Source: Neobacillus bataviensis (lineage in GTDB: Bacteria > Bacillota > Bacilli > Bacillales_B > DSM-18226). From it: a DNA stretch of 64,000 nucleotides. The stretch is taken from positions 186,001-250,000 of the forward strand of contig NZ_JAHXYW010000003.1 in assembly GCF_019969725.1 (NCBI RefSeq). Direction: 5' to 3'. Made by a program: the position numbers and the translations under genes. The first letter of the stretch is position 1, and the number at the start of each line of letters is the position of its first letter. Below, in pieces: positions 28,142 to 37,315 of the stretch. The notes beneath the pieces were generated by a model. The model ran no database searches. It saw nothing but the letters and a program-made list of their open reading frames with translations, and was not told the origin of the DNA.

Positions 28142-29896
28142 TTATTTTGTTTCCTCTATCTCATCTGTCCCTTCGTCTACTGGATTCACTGAAGGTAAAC
28201 CTAGGACAAGTGGATTCTCGAAAGATTCGAGGGTTACTACCTTTCGTGGTTCTGGTCTGGTTTGGCCATACAGGCGAACATAAAGCTCTTCAATTTCCTC
28301 ACCCGTTAAATCGCCTCGCTTTAATAATTCCCCAGCAATCGAATGGACGAAATCGGCATGCTCATTGACAAGCTGCTTAACCTGTTTCATCTGGTCCTTC
28401 AATAGCAGATTGATTTTTGGACGTAATGCTCGAAGTCCATCAATTCGGGTTCCTACCGCAAGCCAGCTGAATAATTCATCGCCCATGCCGACCATACCAA
28501 GGTAAGCACCTGCTATCATCGTGGCCTGCTGGAGATCGGAGGTAACCCCGTTTAATTTCTTGCCAAGGAATTCCTCTTCCACTGCTCTCGCAGCCAAACA
28601 AACTTGAATTTCTGCGAGCATTTCGCTGTCACTTCGGTTATACCGCTCTTCGGTCGGTTTAGTTGCCGCAAGGCCAAGCGCACCGCCGCGCCGGATAATC
28701 GTGACCTTCCATACACGTTCATGGGGCTTCAACAGGTACTGTGCTACCGCATGACCGGCTTCATGATAGGCGACATTCCGCTTCTCATCCTCCATCATGG
28801 AGCTTAATGGCTGTTTAAGCCCCCACTCATAGGTTTCCATCGCAGCCCGGAAGTCCTCGTAACTAGCTAGCTGGGCCCCGCGCTGATGGGCGATGACGAC
28901 AGACTCATTAACAATATGTCTGATTTGCGCTGGACTATAGCCGATTGTGTCAAGAGCGGCCTTCTCGGAGGTCAGCGATGAATCAATTTTTACTTTTTTA
29001 AGATAGTATTGGAATACATCTACCCGGCCATCATAATCAGGAGAGTCGACCCAAAGCTTGCGGTCAAAGCGGCCCGGCCGGAGCAATGCCTGGTCGAGGA
29101 CATCAGGAAGGTTGGTTGCGCCTATCGTTAGAACGGCTGGGCGCTCTGCTACTTTTTTTCGTAACCCCAGTGAGCGTAGAAACTTCGCGATTTTGGAGTT
29201 ATCGATGTTCGGAGGGTCCATTTGTAAAAGGAGTTCATTAAGCAATCCGGCTCCCCCCATTCCGGCCATGCCCATCAGACCTGCTCCTCCTCCGCCTCCT
29301 CCTCCGCCTTGTCGGCTCATGCCAATGGCGTCGATTTCATCGATAAATATAATGCAGGCACCATATACATCTGCGAGCTTCCTGGCTTTCTTGTAGAGAC
29401 CCATCACTTTAAGGTTACCAACGCCGAAGAACATATTTTGAAAGCTTGGGGCTGATGCATAGGCAAAGGGTACCTGTGCTTCGTTGGCGATTACTTGAGC
29501 CAAATAGGACTTCCCGGTGCCTGGCGGGCCGCATAGGAGTAAGCCTCTGATCGCTTCGCCACCCATATCTTTAAACTCTTTTACACCCCTAAGAAGGGTA
29601 ACTATCCTTCTGGCATTTTCCACAATTTCTGGATTGCCCCGATAGTCGTCCCAGGTTGTACCGGTCTCACCAGGCAAGATCCAGTACGTTCGTCCCCGGG
29701 CCAGAAACCAGAAGAGTGCAACAAACTGTATGATCATAAATAACATTGCGAATAGCAATTGAAATAAAAAGCTGATTATTGTCAAGGCGACCGACCAATA
29801 GGAAGGTCCTCCCTTCACCAATATTACGCCAATAAATATGATAAAGGCGAGCCAGAGCAGGAATTTGCGCCACTTTATCCACTTATGACTCTTCAT
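28142..29896 (-). CDS. FtsH-like membrane AAA+ ATPase with M41 protease domain
   Basis: 584 residues. Two N-terminal membrane segments (about 12-28 and 37-66) lie close together, with almost no extracytoplasmic domain. The AAA module has Walker A GPPGTGKS (123-130), pore loop FFGVG, Walker B IIFIDEIDA and arginine-finger region LRPGRFDRK. The M41 zinc site is YHEAGHA near residue 375. It differs from housekeeping FtsH by a glycine-rich insertion (a run of eight Gly, then GLMGMAGMGGAGLL) after Walker B and by the missing outer domain. It is a second FtsH-type protease; the substrate is unknown. Confidence 0.9.
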   Translation of the reverse strand: MKSHKWIKWRKFLLWLAFIIFIGVILVKGGPSYWSVALTIISFLFQLLFAMLFMIIQFVALFWFLARGRTYWILPGETGTTWDDYRGNPEIVENARRIVTLLRGVKEFKDMGGEAIRGLLLCGPPGTGKSYLAQVIANEAQVPFAYASAPSFQNMFFGVGNLKVMGLYKKARKLADVYGACIIFIDEIDAIGMSRQGGGGGGGGAGLMGMAGMGGAGLLNELLLQMDPPNIDNSKIAKFLRSLGLRKKVAERPAVLTIGATNLPDVLDQALLRPGRFDRKLWVDSPDYDGRVDVFQYYLKKVKIDSSLTSEKAALDTIGYSPAQIRHIVNESVVIAHQRGAQLASYEDFRAAMETYEWGLKQPLSSMMEDEKRNVAYHEAGHAVAQYLLKPHERVWKVTIIRRGGALGLAATKPTEERYNRSDSEMLAEIQVCLAARAVEEEFLGKKLNGVTSDLQQATMIAGAYLGMVGMGDELFSWLAVGTRIDGLRALRPKINLLLKDQMKQVKQLVNEHADFVHSIAGELLKRGDLTGEEIEELYVRLYGQTRPEPRKVVTLESFENPLVLGLPSVNPVDEGTDEIEETK

Positions 29897-30030
29897 GGTC
29901 CCACTTCCATTTCGGAAAATTTGGAATATTATATGATGAAACAGCCTAAAGGTGTAAGCAGTAATATCTTAAAATCGAGATTTTTTTTGAAATTTTATTA
30001 AAATTTTTATGGACTGAAAATATCCTTTCT

Positions 30031-30558
30031 TAATGACCGTCGCGGCACTATTTGAAGGGTGATGGGAATTAGGATCCTCCCTTAATGACCGTCGTGGCAC
30101 AATTTGAAGGGTGATGGGCAATAGGAGTCTCTCTTAACGACCGTCGCGGTACTTTTTGAAAGGTGATGGGCATTAGGATCCTCTCTTAGTGACCGTCGCG
30201 GCACAATTTGAAGGGTGATGGGCATTAGGGCCTTTTCTTAATGACCGTCGCGGCACAATTTGAAGGGTGATGGGCATTAGGGCCCTCTCTTAGTGACCGT
30301 CGTGGCACAATTTGAAGGGTGATGGGCATTAGGGCCCTTTCTTAATGACCGTCGCGGCACAATTTGAAAGGTGATGGTCATTAGGAGCCTCCCTTAGTGA
30401 CCGTCGAGGCACAATTTGAAAGTTGATGGGCATTAGGAGTCTCTCTTAATGACCGTCGCGGCACTTTTTGAAGGATGATAGGAATTAGGATCCTCCATTA
30501 ATGACCGTCCCGGCACTTTTCGGTGGCTGATGAGCATTAGGGCCCTTTCTTAATGACC
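30031..30558. repeat. Tandem array of about ten 52-bp repeats
   Basis: The landmark TAATGACC (or TAGTGACC/TAACGACC) recurs at 30031, 30083, 30135, 30187, 30239, 30291, 30343, 30395, 30447, 30499 and 30551, a constant 52-bp step. Each unit reads approximately TAATGACCGTCGCGGCAC, AATTTGAAGGGTGATGGG, CATTAGGGCCCTCTCT. Its ends (TAATGACC and GGGCATTA) can pair with one mismatch. The last unit is partial. Units differ by scattered substitutions but not by length. 52 is not a multiple of three and no long frame runs through, so it is not a coding repeat. It fills the space between the FtsH-like gene and a small membrane-protein gene. Confidence 0.93.
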
Positions 30559-30571
30559 CTTACCCAATGCA

Positions 30572-30598
30572 AAAGACCCTCCCAAAAAAGAGAGGGCC
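30572..30598 (-). terminator. Terminator after the small membrane-protein gene
   Basis: GGCCCTC/GAGGGTC stem with TCTTTTTTGG loop, then TTTT on the minus strand. Confidence 0.65.
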
Positions 30599-30607
30599 TC
30601 AAATCAA

Positions 30608-30901
30608 TTATTTTACAAGTTTGTTTTTGATGTCCATCAAGTACTTGATTACGACAGCAAGACCGCCAATGAAGTAGAAGGTCGTCATAATCCATCCTGT
30701 TGGATCAATTGAATTCATGGAAATAAGAAGGTTCAATGGAAGAACGAAGTAAACGATATCCTTTAAATAATCTAGTACAAAACTTGTATCAAAAGAGCCT
30801 TTCCAGAACATTTGGATAAACTGAATTAGGAAATTAAGAATCATTAGTCCAAAAACGGCCTGCATAGTATATAGCATCCAGGCTGATAGTCCGAAGTCCA
30901 T
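30608..30901 (-). CDS. Small three-helix membrane protein, unknown function
   Basis: 97 residues with three hydrophobic segments (about 7-30, 48-62 and 70-88) and a basic C-terminus (KYLMDIKNKLVK). No recognisable domain. The start ATG follows AAGGTGGTGATGATAA. It is monocistronic, with a terminator after it and the 52-bp repeat array beyond that. Confidence 0.65.
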   Translation of the reverse strand: MDFGLSAWMLYTMQAVFGLMILNFLIQFIQMFWKGSFDTSFVLDYLKDIVYFVLPLNLLISMNSIDPTGWIMTTFYFIGGLAVVIKYLMDIKNKLVK

Positions 30902-31040
30902 TTATCATCACCACCTTTGCTATATACTATGCTTGTAATAATAACTGGTGATGGGAATAGCCCTTCATAATTCACAAAATATTCATAATAATCAGCAACG
31001 AAAAAACATTTTCCAAACACTAAAATACAACATAGAATTT

Positions 31041-33191
31041 TTATTGTAAAAATGGATCCATTAACGGACTTACTCTCACTGCTGTCACTTTAAATCCAGG
31101 CATTTGGCAGTCAGGATCTAATTTATTTGAAACTAGAAGATTCACATTTTGTGAATCTCCCCAATGAAAGGGGATGAAAACGGTATCTTTGCGAATCATC
31201 TCCGACCACTTGCTTCTAACAACAATGCTGCCTCGTTTGGATTCGATTTTTACCAAGGAATGATTTGGAATCTGATATTTCAAGGCCATCGCCGGATGGA
31301 TCTCCAGGTATGATTCCACATTCCTTGCCGCTAATCCAGCGCTTTTCCGTGTTTGGACACCGGTTAAATAATGCGACATAACTCTTCCGGTCGTGAGTAA
31401 CAAAGGAAATTGTTCACTTGCTTGGTCTTTTGCTACAGTTGGTTTGTTTGGAGCGATGACCATGACTGCCTTTCCATCCGGATGTGCGAAGGAAGCTTCA
31501 AACAGCCTATTCGTCCCGCTATGTCCTATATCAGGACATGGCCATAATATACCGCCTTCTTTTCGCAGACGCTCATACGTAATCCCGTAATAATCAGCCT
31601 TTCCGCCACGACTTGCTACTCGTAATTCTTGAAAAATTTCTTCGGCTGAAGTAAACGAAAAGCCCTTTTCTTTACCAAGAACACGTGCTATTTCACAAAT
31701 AATTTGCCAGTCGTGCTTAACCTCTCCTGGACATGGATAGCTCGCATCGCGCAAGGTGACCCGGCCTTCTACATTTGTCATCGTACCCTCATCTTCCAAA
31801 TAAGACGAAGCGGGCAAAATCAAATCGGCTAATTTTGCCGTTTCAGACAAAAATAGATCGGCAGCAACAAAGAATTTTAATTTTTTTAAGGCATTTTTCA
31901 CAAAATGCGCATTCGGATGGGAAACAACCGGATTCGAGCACATTAAAAACAGACCAGTAATTTTAGCTTCATTGATTTTCTCCATCATTTCGTAAGCAGA
32001 AACTCCTTTTCCCGGCAATTCGGATTCATTGATTCCCCAAACACTGGCGATATATGCCCGGTGTTCCTCGTTTTCAATGGCTCGATATCCCGGAAGCTGA
32101 TCGGCTTTTTGGCCATGTTCACGGGCTCCTTGTCCATTGCCCTGTCCTGTTATCGCTCCATAACCGCAATGTGGCTTGCCAATTTTCCCAGTTGAAAGCA
32201 GAATATTCAAGAAATTGCGAACAGCAATCGCTCCATCGGTTTGCTGCTCCACCCCTCTTGCTGTAAAAATCATTCCTGTTGCTACTTTTCCAAACTTTAT
32301 TGCCGCTTTTCGAATTTGGGCGATTGAAACACCGGTTATGTTTTCGATTTCCTCCAGTGTTAACGTTGAAACATACTCCTTTACTTCTTCAAACCCTTTT
32401 ACCCTTTCTTGGATAAAGGTTTTATTAATATAGTTTTCTTCTATTATTATTTTTAACAGCCCATTTGCGAGTGCGGCATCGGTTCCCGGTTTAAGCTGCA
32501 AATGCAAATCTGCTAGTTTCGTCGTCGCGGTTTCACGCGGGTCTATCGCAATGATATAAGCGCCGTTTTCCTTCGCTTTTTCAATATATGGAAACATAGT
32601 GGGCTGACATTCGGCGATATTTGTTCCCGCTAAGATGATGCAATTTGTATAAGGAATTTCAGATAGGCTGTTGGTGAATCCTCTGTCCATTCCGAATGTT
32701 TGGCTCGCAGCAGAGGCTGCGGCAGACATACATAAGCGGCCGTTGTAATCAATGTATTTGGTTTTTAAAGCACTTCGTGCAAACTTTCCTAGTAAATAAG
32801 CTTCTTCATTGGTGAGTGAGGCGCTGCCATAAACCGCCAAAGCGTTCAGGCCATTTTCCGCTTGGATGCACGTAAAATTCTCTTTGATTTTGTCCAGGGC
32901 TTCCTCCCAGGTAATGCGGACAAATTCTCCATTCACTTTTAATAATGGATATTTTAAGCGTTCGCGATGGAGGGCATGCTGATGCGCATGCATGCCTTTG
33001 ATGCATAAACGCCCTTCTGAAGTGGGGTTATCTTTTCCGATTGTCTTATATGTTTTTCGTGTAACAATCGATTGTTCAATCAATTGCATTTTGCACTGCA
33101 TACTGCAAAAAGGGCATTGGGTAGTAAAGGTTTGTTCCGACTCCACCTTTTGCTGCTTGGTCCGGAAGTATTTTAATAGCATCTCAGTCAA
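31041..33191 (-). CDS. nasC: Assimilatory nitrate reductase catalytic subunit
   Basis: A 716-residue molybdopterin oxidoreductase that reduces nitrate to nitrite in the cytoplasm. The N-terminal 4Fe-4S motif is CPFCSMQC with a later LCIKGMHAHQH; the Mo-bisMGD-binding domain follows; and the C-terminal molydopterin-binding beta-barrel begins near LLTTGRVMSHYLTG. Length equals Bacillus NasC. It lies 164 bp downstream of the nasB-like gene and probably shares its TnrA-driven promoter. No nasD/nasE nitrite reductase or nasF is nearby. Confidence 0.92.
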   Translation of the reverse strand: MTEMLLKYFRTKQQKVESEQTFTTQCPFCSMQCKMQLIEQSIVTRKTYKTIGKDNPTSEGRLCIKGMHAHQHALHRERLKYPLLKVNGEFVRITWEEALDKIKENFTCIQAENGLNALAVYGSASLTNEEAYLLGKFARSALKTKYIDYNGRLCMSAAASAASQTFGMDRGFTNSLSEIPYTNCIILAGTNIAECQPTMFPYIEKAKENGAYIIAIDPRETATTKLADLHLQLKPGTDAALANGLLKIIIEENYINKTFIQERVKGFEEVKEYVSTLTLEEIENITGVSIAQIRKAAIKFGKVATGMIFTARGVEQQTDGAIAVRNFLNILLSTGKIGKPHCGYGAITGQGNGQGAREHGQKADQLPGYRAIENEEHRAYIASVWGINESELPGKGVSAYEMMEKINEAKITGLFLMCSNPVVSHPNAHFVKNALKKLKFFVAADLFLSETAKLADLILPASSYLEDEGTMTNVEGRVTLRDASYPCPGEVKHDWQIICEIARVLGKEKGFSFTSAEEIFQELRVASRGGKADYYGITYERLRKEGGILWPCPDIGHSGTNRLFEASFAHPDGKAVMVIAPNKPTVAKDQASEQFPLLLTTGRVMSHYLTGVQTRKSAGLAARNVESYLEIHPAMALKYQIPNHSLVKIESKRGSIVVRSKWSEMIRKDTVFIPFHWGDSQNVNLLVSNKLDPDCQMPGFKVTAVRVSPLMDPFLQ

Positions 33192-33355
33192 GGAATCGCC
33201 TCCGAATTTTTTGTTGAATTAATGGGAAATCATAGGATTATACAAATTTGGGGATTTATTCTACAAAAATGGATTAGTATTCTACAATTCTTTGGGTGTT
33301 ACCTTCATAAATGCGGTCAAATTGGACCAAAATAAGGTCACATTCTACAATCGCC

Positions 33356-35722
33356 TCAAGTAGACAATTCTGTTTTCACATAGAAACCCTTCCGCAACAA
33401 CCTTTCCTCTTCCAAGCGATCCAACAATTGCTGGCGAAGCTCAAAATCAAATAATACTTCTCTTATATGAACTAAGCTAAGTCGATCAATCCATTCCCAT
33501 GTCCGCTCCAGAAAATTGGCTGTCTCCCGGTAATATTGGACAAATCCTGTAACCATTTCAAACGCTTCTTTATCCGAGGCAGCAATACACAGCAGCTCAC
33601 CACCACGGACGTTCCGGCCGCTGCTCCCTCCTACATAAATTTCCCAGCCTCGTTCCATTCCGATTACCCCGATATCTTTCGTAGTGGAGCCTGCCCCATT
33701 ATGCAAACAGGAAGAAACACCCATCTTCACACGATAAGGAGTGGCTAGAAATTCCAATCTCTTTTCTAGACTCGCAGAAAGATGGAGAGAGGATTGTTTA
33801 TCACATCGGCAAATATGTTCTCCAATACAAGTTTTAATCGTTTGCACCTTATTTCCATAGGTTGAACTTAACCGCATGTTCAAATCTGCCCACACACCAG
33901 CGAGGTCTCTTTCTTTTATCCCCATCAAATGAATCCGTTGTTCACTTGTAATGGCAATATCCACGATCCCATATTTGTCAGCGACATCCGCTATATTTCG
34001 CAATTGATCCGACTTGGTTATTCCGCCGTACATTTGCGGGACGACGAAATATGTGCCGTCCTGTTGCACGGTGGCATTCATCTTATCGTTTAAAAATAGG
34101 GTTTCCTGGATATTCTCATATTCCGGATTAATCATCGCTAAATAATAGGACAAGGCAGGCCGGCATTTCGTACAGCCTTGTTTGTTGTTCCAATGAAGGA
34201 CATTCATCACCTCCGATAAGGAGACTAAATCTAACAGCTGTATCTGTTGAACCACTTCATCCTCTGATAAAGAAGTACAGGAACAAAAGGACGTCTTCTC
34301 TATCACCTCGGAAAAATCATTACTATTAATATAGGATAATAGCTCTTCTATCATAGGCTTGCAGCCGCCACACGAACTTGACGCCTTTGTGCATGTTTTC
34401 ACCTGTTCAACGGACGATACACCAATTTTCTGCACCGCCTCGATGATTGCCCCTTTTGTTACCCCATTGCAATGGCAAATCAAATCTCTGTTGGCCATGG
34501 AAGTAACTAAATGGCTTTCACCTTTTGAGGTTGGAAAAAGGACAACTTTTTCAACATCCTGTAAATCTTGTTGTTTTATAATCATTTCTAGTAATTTTCC
34601 CCGCTCGCTTGTATCCCCGTACATGACAGCACCAATAATTTTATCCCCTTTGAAAACCATCTTTTTATAAACTCCAGCTATCTCATCGTAAATTTTAATC
34701 GCCTTTGTAGCTGGGTCTTCCTCAAAGCGGCCTACTGAAAATACCTCTACTCCCGAAATTTTCAATTGCGTAGAAAGAACCGACCCTTCATATCCCTTAC
34801 TTGCGATTCCGCAAATCCGTTTGGCTAACACCCTCCCTTGTTCATAGAGAGGCTTCACCAATCCGTAAACCATTCCGCGATGCTCCACACATTCCCCTAC
34901 AGCGTAGATGTTCGGAATACTCGATTCTAAAAAATCATTAACAAGAATCCCGCGTTTGGTCTCAATCCCGCTATCTTTCGCCAACTGGACATTCGGCCTG
35001 ACCCCCGCTGCCATGACAATCAAATCGGCTTCTATTTCTGTTCCGTCTTTGAACCGTAACCCTTCAACCCGCTCGTTTCCGAAAATCTCCGATGTCTCTT
35101 TCTCCAAAAGAAACATCATCCCTTGCCGTTCCAACTCAGTTTGCAGCATTTTCGCCGCTGTTTGATCCAATTGCCTTTCCATTAAAAAACTAAAAAGATG
35201 AACCACCTTTACGTCCATACCCAGATTCAACAGCCCTCTTGCCGCTTCCAATCCTAATAGCCCGCCGCCAATTACGACTGCTTTCTTAAACTTCTTCGCT
35301 GTTTCGATCATGAATTGACAATCTTCAATGGTCCTAAAAGAAATTACCCCTTCCTTTTCTCCGCCAGGTATAGGCAGCATAAACGGAGTTGATCCAGTAG
35401 CTAAAATAAGCTGGTCATATGATACCGCCCTCTGCTTATCTGTTAAGAGAATCTGTTTGTCGGTATCAATTTTTAGGACCATTTCCCCTAAAAGCAGCTT
35501 GATATGGTGTTGGTTATACCATTCCCTGCTATTTATGGTAATGTCGGCTAGCGATGTGTTCCCTTGCAAAACAGTCGATAATAATATCCGATTATAGTTT
35601 GGGTGCGGTTCACTGCCAATTACGGTTATATCAAACCGATCAGGATTTAACTTTAAGATTTCCTCCAGACAGCGGATGCCGGCCATTCCATTCCCAATCA
35701 AAATTAATTTTTGTTTTACCAT
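33356..35722 (-). CDS. nasB: NasB-like nitrate reductase electron-transfer subunit (FAD/NADH, BFD 2Fe-2S, degenerate siroheme domain)
   Basis: 788 residues. The FAD domain begins at LILIGNGMAGIRC, and the NADH-binding Rossmann motif is AVVIGGGLLGLEAA. Two BFD-type 2Fe-2S modules follow: CHCNGVTKG with CGGCKP, then CSC with CTKCRP. The C-terminus is a nitrite/sulfite reductase-like domain. Cys632 and Cys638 keep the C-x5-C half of the 4Fe-4S/siroheme site (TCIGEHIC), but the second half reads CLHNG (672-676) where NirB has CPRNC. The bridging cysteine is therefore glycine. This supports a NADH dehydrogenase partner for NasC rather than a nitrite reductase. Confidence 0.85.
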   Translation of the reverse strand: MVKQKLILIGNGMAGIRCLEEILKLNPDRFDITVIGSEPHPNYNRILLSTVLQGNTSLADITINSREWYNQHHIKLLLGEMVLKIDTDKQILLTDKQRAVSYDQLILATGSTPFMLPIPGGEKEGVISFRTIEDCQFMIETAKKFKKAVVIGGGLLGLEAARGLLNLGMDVKVVHLFSFLMERQLDQTAAKMLQTELERQGMMFLLEKETSEIFGNERVEGLRFKDGTEIEADLIVMAAGVRPNVQLAKDSGIETKRGILVNDFLESSIPNIYAVGECVEHRGMVYGLVKPLYEQGRVLAKRICGIASKGYEGSVLSTQLKISGVEVFSVGRFEEDPATKAIKIYDEIAGVYKKMVFKGDKIIGAVMYGDTSERGKLLEMIIKQQDLQDVEKVVLFPTSKGESHLVTSMANRDLICHCNGVTKGAIIEAVQKIGVSSVEQVKTCTKASSSCGGCKPMIEELLSYINSNDFSEVIEKTSFCSCTSLSEDEVVQQIQLLDLVSLSEVMNVLHWNNKQGCTKCRPALSYYLAMINPEYENIQETLFLNDKMNATVQQDGTYFVVPQMYGGITKSDQLRNIADVADKYGIVDIAITSEQRIHLMGIKERDLAGVWADLNMRLSSTYGNKVQTIKTCIGEHICRCDKQSSLHLSASLEKRLEFLATPYRVKMGVSSCLHNGAGSTTKDIGVIGMERGWEIYVGGSSGRNVRGGELLCIAASDKEAFEMVTGFVQYYRETANFLERTWEWIDRLSLVHIREVLFDFELRQQLLDRLEEERLLRKGFYVKTELST

Positions 35723-35773
35723 TTATAAACCTCCAGACAATCCAAGGGTAAGCTGACGCGATGAACTTTCTCC

Positions 35774-35865
35774 ATTATTCCATAAAACAAATGAGCAGAA
35801 ATTAATTGTGTTATATTTTCTAACATGAAATTTTTAGTAAAAATTCCTTGTCAGGATACCTTACA
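35774..35865. promoter_or_regulatory. Divergent promoter region with two TnrA boxes
   Basis: Two perfect matches to TGTNA-N7-TNACA. TGTTA..TAACA lies at 35809-35825 and TGTCA..TTACA at 35849-35865. The first is centred about 50 bp upstream of a minus-strand -10 candidate AATAAT (35779..35774) for nasB. The second is centred about 50 bp upstream of a plus-strand -10 candidate TATGCT (35896-35901) for the transporter side. This is the spacing used by TnrA activation under nitrogen limitation. Confidence 0.8.
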
Positions 35866-35931
35866 TATTTTCTGACAAGAGGAGTTGTGTCCCTCTATGC
35901 TAAAAAAAGCAAATGATTGGGAGGTAAGGGC

Positions 35932-36015
35932 ATGAAAAAAACAATTGGGATTATTTCATTTTTATTTTTGTTAGGAAGAGTGATACTTTCAAAAAAACAG
36001 AATATCGGCTGGTAA
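35932..36015 (+). CDS. 27-residue membrane peptide upstream of the nitrate transporter
   Basis: ATG at 35932 is preceded by GGGAGG and encodes MKKTIGIISFLFLLGRVILS plus KKQNIGW, then TAA. One membrane segment is flanked by lysines. It is below usual gene-calling length, lies in the TnrA-driven leader and is 33 bp before the transporter start. It may be a leader peptide, a real small membrane protein, or chance; the ribosome site and composition favour translation. Confidence 0.5.
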   Translation: MKKTIGIISFLFLLGRVILSKKQNIGW

Positions 36016-36048
36016 GTGAAGCTTAATTAAGTTAGAAAGGGGTAATGA

Positions 36049-37257
36049 ATGATGAAATTAACGGATTTAAAGAAGAGCGGTCATGCACCGTCATTGTTGG
36101 CATCATTTTTATACTTTGATGTTAGTTTTATGATTTGGGTCATATTAGGGGCACTAGGAGTCTTTATCACAAAAGATTTTGGTTTATCGCCCTCTCAGAA
36201 GGGGCTAATTGTTGCGGTTCCTATCCTCAGTGGCTCCTTTTTCCGTCTTGTCCTTGGCGTCTTAACAGATCGAATTGGACCTCGTAAAACGGCGATAAGC
36301 GGAATGCTCGTCACCATTATTCCTCTAGTGTGGGGATGGTTATTTGGACGAACATTACCAGAGCTTTATTCAATCGGAATCCTCCTTGGTGTTGCGGGTG
36401 CAAGCTTTGCGGCAGCGATTCCGATGGCGAGCCGTTGGTATCCACCCCAATTACAAGGCTTGGCAATGGGAATAGCCGGTGCTGGTAATAGTGGAACATT
36501 ATTTGCGACGCTGTTCGGTCCGCGAATCGCGGAAAATATCGGCTGGCATAACGTGATGGGATTGGCAATCCTGCCTCTTTTAATCGTTTTTATCCTATAT
36601 TTCATAATGGCCAAGGATGCTCCTTCCCAGCCGACAGCAAAACCGATTTTTGAATACTTCAAGGTGCTGAAACAACGGGATACCTGGTATTTTTGCTTGC
36701 TTTATAGTGTCACCTTCGGTGGATTTGTGGGATTATCCAGTTTTTTAAGTATCTTTTTTGTGGATCAGTACGAGTTATCAATCGTGACCGCGGGAGATTT
36801 CGTGACAGTGTGCGTGGCTGCAGGTAGCTTTTTCAGGCCAGTTGGCGGATACATAGCCGATCGGATTGGCGGCGGCCGTTTACTGACATTCTTATTTATC
36901 GTCGTAGCACTATCGATGTTCGGCGTAAGCCAGCTTCCTTCTATTTACCTTGTGACTTCCATGTTGTTTATCGGCATGCTTTGCCTTGGGATGGGAAATG
37001 GGGCGGTGTTTCAATTGGTGCCGCAGCGGTTCCGGGAAGAGATTGGCATTGTTACCGGTATTGTTGGGGCCGCCGGCGGGATTGGTGGATTTTTTGTACC
37101 AAATATTCTTGGTTCACTTAAACAAATTTCCGGCACCTATTCAACCGGTTTTATAGTGATTGCCGGGATCGGAATAGCTGCCCTTTTAGTGCTCACACTT
37201 GCCCAGCTATCATGGCGCAAGGCCTTGTCTCCTAATGAGGCATCTGTCAAAATGTGA
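36049..37257 (+). CDS. NarK/NasA-type nitrate/nitrite MFS transporter
   Basis: 402 residues, 12 hydrophobic segments. NarK-family signatures are [20 protein letters not shown] in loop 2-3, [10 protein letters not shown] in helix 5, and a matching C-half [13 protein letters not shown]. The arginine in SFFR and the one in [15 protein letters not shown] are those that bind nitrate in NarK. It is divergent from nasB-nasC and brings nitrate to them. Start at 36049 (a second ATG follows at 36052) with AAAGGGG upstream. Confidence 0.9.
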   Translation: MMKLTDLKKSGHAPSLLASFLYFDVSFMIWVILGALGVFITKDFGLSPSQKGLIVAVPILSGSFFRLVLGVLTDRIGPRKTAISGMLVTIIPLVWGWLFGRTLPELYSIGILLGVAGASFAAAIPMASRWYPPQLQGLAMGIAGAGNSGTLFATLFGPRIAENIGWHNVMGLAILPLLIVFILYFIMAKDAPSQPTAKPIFEYFKVLKQRDTWYFCLLYSVTFGGFVGLSSFLSIFFVDQYELSIVTAGDFVTVCVAAGSFFRPVGGYIADRIGGGRLLTFLFIVVALSMFGVSQLPSIYLVTSMLFIGMLCLGMGNGAVFQLVPQRFREEIGIVTGIVGAAGGIGGFFVPNILGSLKQISGTYSTGFIVIAGIGIAALLVLTLAQLSWRKALSPNEASVKM

Positions 37258-37262
37258 TCGTC

Positions 37263-37315
37263 AAAAAAAAGGTGCCTGATACCCTCCAAAAAAAGAGAGT
37301 TAGGCACCTTTTCTT
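37263..37315. terminator. Bidirectional terminator between narK-type gene and aspA
   Basis: AAAGGTGCCT / AGGCACCTTT arms around a 30-base loop containing a smaller element. T-runs flank both sides. Confidence 0.8.

Noticed and set aside
30031..30558. The 52-bp repeats as a CRISPR array
   Set aside because: Units are contiguous with no unique spacers, too long for a CRISPR repeat, and no cas genes are near.
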